From CADCVT01 sp036389155 (GTDB lineage Bacteria; Actinomycetota; Thermoleophilia; Solirubrobacterales; Solirubrobacteraceae): DNA of 64,000 bases. The notes beneath the pieces were generated by a model. The model ran no database searches, was not told the DNA's origin, and saw only the letters and a list, made by a program, of their open reading frames with translations. The stretch covers positions 44,129 to 108,128 of the forward strand of contig DASVQN010000021.1 of the NCBI GenBank assembly GCA_036389155.1, written 5' to 3'. Below are positions 35,293 to 41,713 of this stretch, piece after piece. The stretch's first letter is position 1; each line of letters opens with the position of its first letter. The translations under genes were made by a program, and so were the position numbers.

Positions 35293-35625
35293 TCAGCCCT
35301 CCTCAGCGAGCTGGCGGGCGAGCGCCCACAGGTGACTTCGCCGTTTGGCGTAACGCTTCGGTGGCCGGCCGCGCCGACCCGGAACCCGTTCCTCCGGCAT
35401 CAGCTCGAGCAGGCCCGCCATCGCGAAGCGCCGGAGCTCGGCTCCGGCCTGAACCTCGGAGGTGCCCGCCGCGTCGGCGAGCGCTTCGGCGTACAGCGAC
35501 TCGGGCGGAGAGCGCTCGATGACGACGGCCATCGGCAGCCGATGCTTAGCTCCGAAGATTGCCTCCGAGATGCGCCGGACGCGGGGGAGGTCGGACGGCG
35601 GGATGGAGGCGGGTGGTTCGGCCAT
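35293..35625 (-). CDS. Winged-helix regulator, 110 residues
   Basis: A small basic protein with a helix-turn-helix-like centre (AEALADAAGTSEVQAGAELR, RFAMAGLLELMPEE) and a basic wing ending in GRRGRPPKRYAKRRSHLW. First gene of the operon with the HD phosphohydrolase, so probably its autoregulator. The family is not certain (LysR or GntR are excluded by size; MarR/PadR-like is possible). Confidence 0.6.
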   Translation of the reverse strand: MAEPPASIPPSDLPRVRRISEAIFGAKHRLPMAVVIERSPPESLYAEALADAAGTSEVQAGAELRRFAMAGLLELMPEERVPGRRGRPPKRYAKRRSHLWALARQLAEEG

Positions 35626-35659
35626 GACGTCCGAGTCGATCCGTATTACCCTATATCCA
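35626..35659. promoter_or_regulatory. AT-rich divergent promoter region
   Basis: Only 34 bases separate the divergent genes. The block CGTATTACCCTATATCCAA is the most AT-rich stretch for kilobases and holds -10-like hexamers on both strands (TATATC forward, TAATAC reverse). With so little space both transcripts would be nearly leaderless and could be controlled by one bound repressor, probably the HTH protein at 35293. Confidence 0.4.
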
Positions 35660-36196
35660 ATGCAGCTTGTAGTAAAAGCTAGGGCCGGGACGTCCCCGCC
35701 GTGGTCGCAGCCGGATGTCGCGCTGCGGGTACGCCCGGGAGATCGGCCGGCATGGCGTCGCCTTCAGGCCGCGCCCGTCGAGCTCGACCGCCTGCGCGCC
35801 GCCGCGTCAGCAGCTCGTCTCCCGATAGACGTTGTCACCGCGATCCTTGCCGAGTGGCACCTCTGCCACGAGGTCGCAAGCCACCACTACGCCCTGCTTC
35901 GCCAGGCCGCGCGCCACGATCTCGACGCGTCACGGCTGGCCCCGAACGACGACCTTCGCGCCTGGGACCAGCTCCTCGCCGGTAGCGGGCCCACCTCGAC
36001 GATCGACGAACTCCCCGAGGTCGCCCTCCCTCAGAGACTCGCCGCGCGCCTCCCGATGACGCCCAGCCTCGACCACCTCGGCGAGCTCGCAGATCTCGAC
36101 GGAGCGGTCCAGCTCGAGCGAGCCGCCGCGCGCAACGGGATGACCCTCGAGGTCTGGGTCACTCGCAGCCTGCTCGACGTCACCGCGCGGCCGTGA
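35660..36196 (+). CDS. Unknown 178-residue protein
   Basis: ATG 35660 is preferred to ATG 35624, which would overlap the divergent gene's start. The product is mostly helical (ELDRLRAAASAARLPIDVVT, AILAEWHLCHEVASHHYALL), ends with a segment like a ribbon-helix-helix C-terminus (AAARNGMTLEVWVTRSLLDV), and has no membrane helix. Divergent from the HD/YwgA operon. No family recognised. Confidence 0.6.
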   Translation: MQLVVKARAGTSPPWSQPDVALRVRPGDRPAWRRLQAAPVELDRLRAAASAARLPIDVVTAILAEWHLCHEVASHHYALLRQAARHDLDASRLAPNDDLRAWDQLLAGSGPTSTIDELPEVALPQRLAARLPMTPSLDHLGELADLDGAVQLERAAARNGMTLEVWVTRSLLDVTARP

Positions 36197-36332
36197 GGCC
36201 TACGCGCTAGCTGCCTGAGCGGCCCGCGGGGTCGGGAGGAACTAGCGACCGTGGATCGCTGCCGCTTTCCATGCAACGCGGAAGCCGCTCGCCATTATCG
36301 CTTTGCGCGAGAAGCACAAGCGGCGGGCCGGC

Positions 36333-36656
36333 TCAGTCCGCGGCGTACTGCCACCGAACCACACGCGTGCCGCGGATGCAGCGAGTATCGTACTGGTACG
36401 GGCGACCAGTCTTGCGTCGGCGGCAACGGAATCCCGCCGGAGAGCGGTCGCTGCCACGCTCGTAGACCCGCGCCACACGGCGGGCTTGGTAGCAGCTCAC
36501 CCCTCGCGTCGTGAGGTTCTTGATCCCCACCCCCGGCCCATCGACGTCTCCGCACTCGACGACCCGGTCCTGAGCGCGAGCCGGCGTTGACGGCGTCAGC
36601 GCGAACGACACGAGGGCTACGCCGAGAGCTACCGCGCGAAGTCGCATCATCCACAT
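36333..36656 (-). CDS. Small secreted Cys-containing protein (RGVSC-family member 1)
   Basis: 107 residues with a signal peptide (MRLRAVALGVALVSFAL...ARA). Any of three ATGs (36656, 36650, 36647) could be used. The mature part has the motif NLTTRGVSCYQARRVARVYE, then FRCRRR and a C-terminal TRCIRGTRVVRWQY. The same order (GVSC-x-x-AR-x-x-AR, F-x-C, W/R-C-aromatic) recurs in the genes at 36647 and 38017. Four to five Cys suggest disulfides in a secreted domain. Function unknown. Its start overlaps the stop of the upstream paralogue. Confidence 0.7.
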   Translation of the reverse strand: MWMMRLRAVALGVALVSFALTPSTPARAQDRVVECGDVDGPGVGIKNLTTRGVSCYQARRVARVYERGSDRSPAGFRCRRRKTGRPYQYDTRCIRGTRVVRWQYAAD

Positions 36657-36982
36657 CGTGCCCGGCCGGCGACGTACCTATCCGATGCTCCTCGAACGTC
36701 GCCTGTCACGCGCCAGCCGTTCCAGGTGAATCTGCGGACGCCGCTTGCAGGAGGGGCCATACCAAGCGCTCTGCGGTGAGCCCGCCGGGCCACGCGTCGC
36801 GCGCGTGCGCACGAGACACCGGTCGCTCGAATGTGCGTCAGGTCCACACCTTCGTATCGCGTCCCCGGATATGGGTTGACGACCGGTTTGCATGAGCGCG
36901 TCGATGCGCCCTCTGCGGTTGCCGTCGTGACGGAGGTAACGGTGCAAAGCGCGATCACGATTGCTCTTCGCTTGGTTTTCAT
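36647..36982 (-). CDS. Small secreted Cys-containing protein (RGVSC-family member 2)
   Basis: 111 residues from ATG 36982 with signal peptide (KRRAIVIALCTVTSVTTATA). Mature motif THIRATGVSCARARRVARRA followed by WNGWRVTGDV and a terminal RARC. Stop and next start overlap, so it is co-translated with member 1. It lacks the middle F-x-C Cys of the others (FTWNG instead), so the disulfide pattern may differ. Confidence 0.65.
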   Translation of the reverse strand: MKTKRRAIVIALCTVTSVTTATAEGASTRSCKPVVNPYPGTRYEGVDLTHIRATGVSCARARRVARRAHRRALGMAPPASGVRRFTWNGWRVTGDVRGASDRYVAGRARCG

Positions 36983-37153
36983 CCGCGGGAGCATGGCATT
37001 CGCGCCCTGGGAGCGCGCAACCCGCCCCCGATCGATTACACACCTCGCCGCTGCTTGCGCGAGAACCAGAACGAGGCGAGACCCCGCGAGCCTGATGGCG
37101 GTCTTCGCTCCGGCCTTGCTTCGCTCCGTTGGGCGCGACGAACAGTGGTGCGC

Positions 37154-37687
37154 TCAGCACCCGAGGACGCTGTTCTTGCCGGCGACCGCCAGTGCTCGGA
37201 CCAACCCGCCCGCCCGAAAGAAGGTCACGAACAGCGTCGCGCGTCGCCCCCGTCGCTCGATGACTTCGCCACCTCCGCAGATCGCGCCGGCTGGATCTTT
37301 CCCTTCGTTCACGGCGGCCTCGTCATACGACGTACCGACTCGAGTGCCGCGGGCAGTGCGCCATTGTCGGCAATTCGTCGTGAAGTTCGCCAGTATCCGG
37401 CGAGCGCCGAAGAAGTACGTCGACGACTTGCCTCGTCCGCAGGCGTAGCGCAGCTCGTACACAGACACGCCGCCTTCGCCAACGCCAGACGATCGGCTTG
37501 TGGGTCGACCGGCCCAGCGGAGCACCCGCCCGACAGTGGCCTTGCCGACGTAGACGCTCCCGACTCGCCCGTTTTGGGTCAGCACGCCGGACCCGCCGCG
37601 TCGTGCTTCGGCATCGCTTGCAAGCGGGGCGAGCCCGGCGGACGCCAGTGCCACACAGGCGACGACCCGAACGCATCGCGCGGTCAT
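37154..37687 (-). CDS. Secreted SmpA/BamE-like protein
   Basis: 177 residues from ATG 37687, overlapping the upstream stop by 4 bases. Signal peptide (VRVVACVALASAGLAPLAS). The mature part follows the small SmpA/OmlA-fold pattern: GSVYVGKATVGRVLRWAGRP, VYELRYACGRGKSSTYFFGA, RRILANFTTNCRQWRTARGT and RVGTSY. This fold (helix-helix-beta sheet) is widespread among secreted actinobacterial proteins; Gram-negative BamE function is not implied. Longer upstream starts lie inside neighbouring genes. Confidence 0.65.
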   Translation of the reverse strand: MTARCVRVVACVALASAGLAPLASDAEARRGGSGVLTQNGRVGSVYVGKATVGRVLRWAGRPTSRSSGVGEGGVSVYELRYACGRGKSSTYFFGARRILANFTTNCRQWRTARGTRVGTSYDEAAVNEGKDPAGAICGGGEVIERRGRRATLFVTFFRAGGLVRALAVAGKNSVLGC

Positions 37688-38013
37688 GATCGGACCCGTA
37701 CCTTCGCGGTGAGCGTCCCGCCCGCGACGACGTAGCGGACCGTGTACGTCCGCCCGCACCGCGGCGTGTAGTGCCAGTAGCGCCAGCGCGTCGTCGCGCG
37801 GACGCTCTTGCGCCACAGTACGTAGCCACGCGCGGACCTGATCGACATCCGCGCCCAGCGTGGACCTCCGCTGTACTCCTGATACCAAACGCCGAGTTGG
37901 ATGTCCTCGCCGCACGCGACCGAGCGGTCGGGGTAGTGGACGAGCACGTCGGCGCGCGCCGGCGCCGTCAGAAGCAGCGACGCGAGTGCGGCGAGGATGC
38001 ATGCGCGCCTCAT
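37684..38013 (-). CDS. Small secreted beta-rich protein, 109 residues
   Basis: Signal peptide MRRACILAALASLLLTAPARA. The mature domain is beta-rich with two Cys (SVACGEDIQLGVWYQEYSGG, YWHYTPRCGRTYTVRYVV), like a small Ig or fibronectin fold. Overlaps the following SmpA-like gene by 4 bases, and lies 3 bases after the paralogue at 38017, so three genes form one operon. Confidence 0.7.
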   Translation of the reverse strand: MRRACILAALASLLLTAPARADVLVHYPDRSVACGEDIQLGVWYQEYSGGPRWARMSIRSARGYVLWRKSVRATTRWRYWHYTPRCGRTYTVRYVVAGGTLTAKVRVRS

Positions 38014-38016
38014 GGC

Positions 38017-38358
38017 TCAGTCCCCGAACTCGAAGCGGTACGCGCGCGAGTGGTTCACGCAGCGCCATTGGCCGCCGTACGGGCCGCCGGATTGCCGCGC
38101 GCAGAGGAACCCGCCGGGCGTCGAGAAGCGCCGGGAGATCGGATGGCGGTTGCGGCGGATGTCGCGGGCCGCGGCGCGGCACGACATGTTCCGCGCCGAG
38201 CTGATGAGGATGTTCGGGTAGTACGCGTAGACGTGGCAGTCGACCACCGCGGCGGCGTGCGCGGTAGGACCGGCGGCTTGCGCCGGTCCCGCCCAGACAG
38301 TCGCGAGCGCCGCCGCGACGGCCGCGGCACATGTGGCCTTTCCGTGTCGAAGTCGCAT
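38017..38358 (-). CDS. Small secreted Cys-containing protein (RGVSC-family member 3)
   Basis: 113 residues from ATG 38358 (a start at 38394 adds 12 residues before the basic signal-peptide end). Signal peptide ATCAAAVAAALATVWA...AQA. Mature motif ILISSARNMSCRAAARDIRR, then FLCARQSGG, GQWRCVNHSRAYRFEFGD at the end. The W-R-C then aromatic ending also occurs in member 1. First gene of the three-gene secreted operon. Confidence 0.7.
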   Translation of the reverse strand: MRLRHGKATCAAAVAAALATVWAGPAQAAGPTAHAAAVVDCHVYAYYPNILISSARNMSCRAAARDIRRNRHPISRRFSTPGGFLCARQSGGPYGGQWRCVNHSRAYRFEFGD

Positions 38359-38805
38359 ATTGCGAGTCTCTGAGCGAAGCCGCTTCACGGCCATCGATCA
38401 TTCGTCGAGCGCTTGCGGAAGACGGATGACGGGGACGCGCGCGCGGCGCGTCGACGGCCAGCTGGGCGTCCCCCGACGGCTCGCGGACGGGGCCGCCACA
38501 CGCGCCCAACACCTACGGCATCGCGCCGTCCGAGCCAGAGTCGCCCACCCTGTACCCGCCGGGTGGCGGCGCTCGGTCACGGCGTCACTCTGCCGCAGCC
38601 CTCCGGCTCCGGCAAGGGACACCCGCTTCGCAGGAGTGCTTCACGTCGCCTGGCGGCTCCGGTTCGCTTGTCCTGCGAAGCGGGCGGCGCGTCGCGGTCG
38701 AGCAGGCCGGGGGCTTCGCGGCCCGGGGCTGCTCGTCGCGGTCGTGCGCCGGTCCTGACGGACTGCCCTTGTCCTCCGCCTCCAGGCCGCGGCGCCGTTC
38801 CCGCC
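38359..38805. other. 447-base stretch without a supported gene
   Basis: Separates the secreted-protein operon from accessory genes of an integrative element. Frames open on both strands are Arg/Pro-rich. Nothing recognised. Confidence 0.35.
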
Positions 38806-39297
38806 ATGACCGATCACCGCCACCCGGAGATCCGGGTTCCCGTCATCACCGATCTGGAGGGGCGCGAGGTCCGCGTCCTCTACGCCGACGTCGCGGACTA
38901 CCGCATCGGCGACGAGCATCGCCGGCTCGTCCTGGCCGACTTCCCGTGGCTGGGGCTGACGCTGTTCGACGTCTGCGCCGTCACCGGCGGAGACCAGCAC
39001 ATCGCCGACGACTGTCTCCAGAACCTCGACGAAGCAGGCCGGGCGGCCGACGCCCACGTCCGCGCGTCGATCGCGCTCGGGCGACCGGCGGCCGAGACGG
39101 CCGAGAAGCCGACCCAGGCGCAGCTGCACTGGTTTCGGAGGCACGCGCCGGACGGCTCCGCGCGCGAGGTTCCACGCAGCCGCGCGGAGGCCCGCAAGCA
39201 GATGTGCCGCGCGCGTCCGGGCGCGGGACCGCGGTTCGACGTCGCGCGCGCGGCGCGTGACGTGTGGGAGGCGCGGTCGGCGGGGGCTCCCCGATGA
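38806..39297 (+). CDS. Hypothetical accessory protein, 163 residues
   Basis: ATG 38806 begins a balanced sequence (HPEIRVPVITDLEGREVRVL, WLGLTLFDVCAVTGGDQHIA), whereas upstream in-frame sequence is Arg/Pro-rich. The C-terminal half is basic and helical. No family recognised. It overlaps the next gene by 4 bases (ATGA). Genes like this pair are usual near integrase and relaxase genes in actinobacterial integrative elements. Confidence 0.6.
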   Translation: MTDHRHPEIRVPVITDLEGREVRVLYADVADYRIGDEHRRLVLADFPWLGLTLFDVCAVTGGDQHIADDCLQNLDEAGRAADAHVRASIALGRPAAETAEKPTQAQLHWFRRHAPDGSAREVPRSRAEARKQMCRARPGAGPRFDVARAARDVWEARSAGAPR

Positions 39298-39536
39298 CCG
39301 GCAGTGCCCCCGCGGCGTCGGCGCTCCCGCAGCTCATGTGCCCGCCGTCGCTCGAGGAGGAGCGCCGTCAGGTGTGGGCGATGACGCCGGCGCAGCGCGT
39401 CACCGCGATGCGCGCCGGCCGGCTGTCGTCGTTCCAGTGCAGCGTCTGGGCGGCGCGGTGCCCGCACGAGGTGCCGATCCTCAACGGCGAGTTCGAGTTC
39501 ATCGCCGTATGCATGCCTGAGGCGATCGAGAGCTAG
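39294..39536 (+). CDS. Small helper protein of actinobacterial integrative elements, 80 residues
   Basis: Short acidic/basic protein with the block MTPAQRVTAMRAGRLSSFQC, then WAARCPHEVPILNGEFEF. This combination (MTPAQRV-x-AMR, later W-A-x-x-x-P-x-E-x-P-x-x-N-G-E-F) is familiar from small genes in actinobacterial mobile elements, but no function is established. Translationally coupled to the preceding gene. Confidence 0.65.
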   Translation: MTGSAPAASALPQLMCPPSLEEERRQVWAMTPAQRVTAMRAGRLSSFQCSVWAARCPHEVPILNGEFEFIAVCMPEAIES

Positions 39537-39544
39537 GGGTCGAC

Positions 39545-39572
39545 GAGCCCGGCGCCACGCGGCGCCGGGCTC
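39545..39572 (+). terminator. Strong GC hairpin after the accessory gene pair
   Basis: Perfect 12-base-pair stem GAGCCCGGCGCC / GGCGCCGGGCTC with loop ACGC, 8 bases after the stop at 39536. There is no T-run, as is common for terminators in GC-rich genomes. Confidence 0.6.
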
Positions 39573-39606
39573 AAGCACCATCCATTCCACGGGGTACGGT
39601 CTCGGC

Positions 39607-39981
39607 ATGCAAACCGTCGTGGGAGCCGTCGTCATCCGGCGCGACGGAGCAGCAGTTGAGAGCGAGACGACCGTCTCCGTGGTCGACCCGCATGTCGTCG
39701 TGTTCACCACCGCCGTGCCGCAGCTCGCGCTGCTCGTTAAGACGACGTACGTCGGTGCCGACGACGTCCCCACCATCGCCACCGACCTCGTGCTCGGGGT
39801 TCGGCCCGCCGCCTCCAGCCGGACGCGGAAGATCTCGCGGGAGTCGATTCCCGTGACGCATGCGCGCGAGCAGTGTCTGCTCGACCACGCGCGCTGCGTG
39901 ATGGAGACGCTGCAGAGCGGCGACCTTCGGTCGACGGTTGACGTCTCGGACGAGTCCGTCGCCCAAGCCGCAGCCATGTGA
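39607..39981 (+). CDS. Hypothetical protein, 124 residues
   Basis: Beta-rich N-terminal two thirds (QTVVGAVVIRRDGAAVESET, TVSVVDPHVVVFTTAVPQLA, LLVKTTYVGADDVPTIATDL) and a helical C-terminus. Could be a single-strand-binding or gp-like beta fold but no family is recognised. Lies downstream of a hairpin and so has its own promoter. Confidence 0.5.
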   Translation: MQTVVGAVVIRRDGAAVESETTVSVVDPHVVVFTTAVPQLALLVKTTYVGADDVPTIATDLVLGVRPAASSRTRKISRESIPVTHAREQCLLDHARCVMETLQSGDLRSTVDVSDESVAQAAAM

Positions 39982-40044
39982 CGCCGCCAGGGTGACCGCC
40001 CGCCGTATGACCTCCGCGTTTCGAACGCGCGACCGTACCGAATG

Positions 40045-40058
40045 CGAACATGTGTTCG
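40045..40058 (+). promoter_or_regulatory. LexA/DinR-type SOS box overlapping the next start codon
   Basis: CGAACATGTGTTCG matches the Gram-positive/actinobacterial SOS consensus CGAAC-N4-GTTCG exactly in both half-sites. Its last base is the first base of the GTG start at 40058, so bound LexA would block the start of the transcript. Confidence 0.65.
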
Positions 40059-40426
40059 TGACTTCGCAGGGCTCGCCCTACACACGGTTCCGACGGGCGC
40101 TAGACACCGGGAACCCGCACCTAGTACGAGCGGCTGCGGCGGAGCTCGGCCCGATATCGCTGGAGGACGCGCTCGCCATCTGCCTGGTGTTCCTTGTCCG
40201 CGACCGGGCATCCTTCGCCCCGGCCGCGACACGGTGGCACGCGCGCTTCGTGCTCGAACGGCGTACGACGCCCGGAGACGCGGAGCTGGCGCGGGCCGCG
40301 CTGCACGCGATGGACGGCGGCGATCGCGCGACGGCGGCCGAGACATTGGCGGCGCTCTGTGCGACCTACCGCCTGCCCCGGGCCGCCGAGGTTCTTGCTC
40401 CGTGGGCCGAGCGACCAGCCGACTGA
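40058..40426 (+). CDS. Hypothetical protein under a probable SOS box, 122 residues
   Basis: From GTG 40058 the sequence begins VTSQGSPYTRFRRALDTGNP, then HLVRAAAAELGPISLEDALA. This opening recurs in many actinobacterial mobile-element genes of unknown function. The rest is helical (ELARAALHAMDGGDRATAAE). A longer in-frame start (39938) overlaps the previous gene and passes through the operator, so GTG is preferred. The SOS box over its start suggests induction by DNA damage, as for many excision-linked genes. Confidence 0.6.
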   Translation: MTSQGSPYTRFRRALDTGNPHLVRAAAAELGPISLEDALAICLVFLVRDRASFAPAATRWHARFVLERRTTPGDAELARAALHAMDGGDRATAAETLAALCATYRLPRAAEVLAPWAERPAD

Positions 40427-40479
40427 GCGCCGCACGAGCGTGGCCCGGGGACTGACGCGGTCGGGGTAGCTCCGCCTCC

Positions 40480-40547
40480 GGCCGTGTCAAGCCCGGTCCT
40501 TCGGACCCGCCTTCGGCGGCCGCTTTGCGGCGGGAGTTGACACGACC
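40480..40547. repeat. Cloverleaf-forming palindromic element 1
   Basis: A closing stem CGTGTCAA (40483-40490) / TTGACACG (40537-40544), extended by a GG/CC pair after one mismatch, encloses three consecutive small perfect hairpins: GGTCC-TTC-GGACC, CCGCC-TTC-GGCGG and GCCGC-TTT-GCGGC. This is a four-way, cloverleaf-like fold. A second element with the same plan is at 42928-42978. Confidence 0.6.
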
Positions 40548-40602
40548 GTCCGGCTCCGCTGATCGGCAGTGAGGTTCTGCGGCGCAGAACCACGACCAAG
40601 AC

Positions 40603-40989
40603 CTACTCCCAGCCGAGCCCTCGCAGCGCGCGGGACAGCCGCGCGGGGGAGACGTGGAGCAGCGCGTGCGCCAGCTCCTGGACCCACCCTCCGCCGAGAT
40701 GCAGTCCGAGCGGGAGCTGGCCGTGGTCGTAGAGGCGGTGATGCGTGCGGCAGAGCGCGATCACGCAGGACGGGTGATCGCAGCCCCCGAGCTTCCTCGG
40801 CACCAGGTGGGCAGGATCGACGGGCGCCCGTTCGCACACGGCGCATCGCAGCGTCGCCACCTTCTCGCGCTGTGCGGGCGACGCAGGTACTAGCGGCGTC
40901 CGTACGACGCCGGCGCGCACGAGCGATCGGCGGACCTTCGGACCGACGCGATCGTCCGGTCCCGGCTGTAGCCGACGACGACCCTCCAT
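40603..40989 (-). CDS. HNH endonuclease, 128 residues
   Basis: Zinc-type HNH core: LRCAVCERAPVDPAHLVPRK, LGGCDHPSCVIALCRTHHRL, YDHGQLPL. Two CxxC-like pairs (CAVC and C..HPSC..LC) and the H-x-x-P and HH segments are all present, so the nuclease looks intact. ATG 40989 is chosen; a GTG three codons earlier is possible. Sits just inside the end of the element marked by the tRNA-Thr fragment. Many elements of this kind carry such a gene near their end. Confidence 0.8.
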   Translation of the reverse strand: MEGRRRLQPGPDDRVGPKVRRSLVRAGVVRTPLVPASPAQREKVATLRCAVCERAPVDPAHLVPRKLGGCDHPSCVIALCRTHHRLYDHGQLPLGLHLGGGWVQELAHALLHVSPARLSRALRGLGWE

Positions 40990-41185
40990 GCTCGACACAA
41001 GGTGGGCGTCACCACGACTCGCCCCCTCGCTCTCCCACTTGGGGCCAAACGGGGGCCAATGGGCCCGGTTCGACCGGTTCGCTGAGTAGAATTTCGTTGT
41101 ATGAAATCCACTCGAAGCACCGCTTCGGGCAGGGATTTTTCGAACATCACAGCCCTCGGCATCCCCGCGCCGAACCGGCCCAGCC

Positions 41186-41230
41186 TCCATGGTAAGGAAG
41201 GGGTCGCCGGTTCGAGTCCGGCAGAGGGCT
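41186..41230 (+). other. tRNA-Thr(GGT) 3' fragment, probable attachment site
   Basis: From TCC of the anticodon stem through loop ATGGTAA (anticodon GGT), GGAAG, the T arm GCCGG-TTCGAGT-CCGGC and acceptor AGAGGGC plus T, this is the 3' part of a tRNA-Thr. The matching 5' acceptor strand GCCCTCT and D arm are missing upstream. A Rho-independent terminator follows, and an excisionase-integrase pair starts 180 bases downstream, as expected at an element boundary. Confidence 0.8.
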
Positions 41231-41241
41231 TCATCGGAACT

Positions 41242-41263
41242 CCCCGCTACGGCGGGGGTTTTT
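41242..41263 (+). terminator. Rho-independent terminator after the tRNA-Thr fragment
   Basis: Stem CCCCGC / GCGGGG with loop TACG followed by TTTTT. Probably the original terminator of the tRNA-Thr gene carried within the attachment region. Confidence 0.8.
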
Positions 41264-41406
41264 CGTTCCCGCGCCGTCCTCGCCACGGCTCGCTGAGCCG
41301 CTACTGGGTCCTTACTGGGTCCCCTCGGGTCCCGTTCCGGCCCCAGCTATGTCCCCTTCCCAAAGTGCGTGGGGGGTGGTCCGGCGTCTGGCGCGACGTG
41401 GCGTTG

Positions 41407-41713
41407 ATGCGCCTCACGCCGTTCGACGACCTCGCCGAGTCGGCGGTCCTGACTCCGCAGGACATCGCTGACCGGGCTGCGTATCGACGCGCGGTCGGTG
41501 CGCCGGGCGATCGCTCGCGGCGAGCTCGTCGCAAGCCGGACGTGCGGCCTGCGTGTGCTCGCCGCCGACGCTGCCGCGTGGTGGCGCGGCCGGCTGGTCG
41601 AGCCTCCGGACGTGGACGCGTCGCCGCAGTCGCGTCGCCACCGGGCCTCGTCCCGCCGCAAGCACGACGCGCAGGAGCGGCTCCCGTTGCCGCCGAGAGC
41701 GGGGGAGTGGTGA
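41407..41713 (+). pseudogene. Excisionase/MerR-like HTH gene with a frameshift
   Basis: The first frame from ATG 41407 gives MRLTPFDDLAESAVLTPQDI-ADRA. The normal continuation of a helix-turn-helix excisionase (IDARSVRRAIARGELVASRT, then CGLRVLAADAAAWWRGRLV) is in the next frame, ending at a TGA (41711-41713) that overlaps the integrase ATG (TGATG). The shift lies near 41478-41490. It is either a real mutation, a sequencing error or, less likely, programmed frameshifting. Location directly before an integrase is typical of Xis. Confidence 0.65.

Noticed and set aside
40480..40547. Cloverleaf element as a simple Rho-independent terminator
   Set aside because: No T-run, three internal hairpins with a separate closing stem, and a second element of the same plan in another setting; termination remains possible but does not explain the structure.
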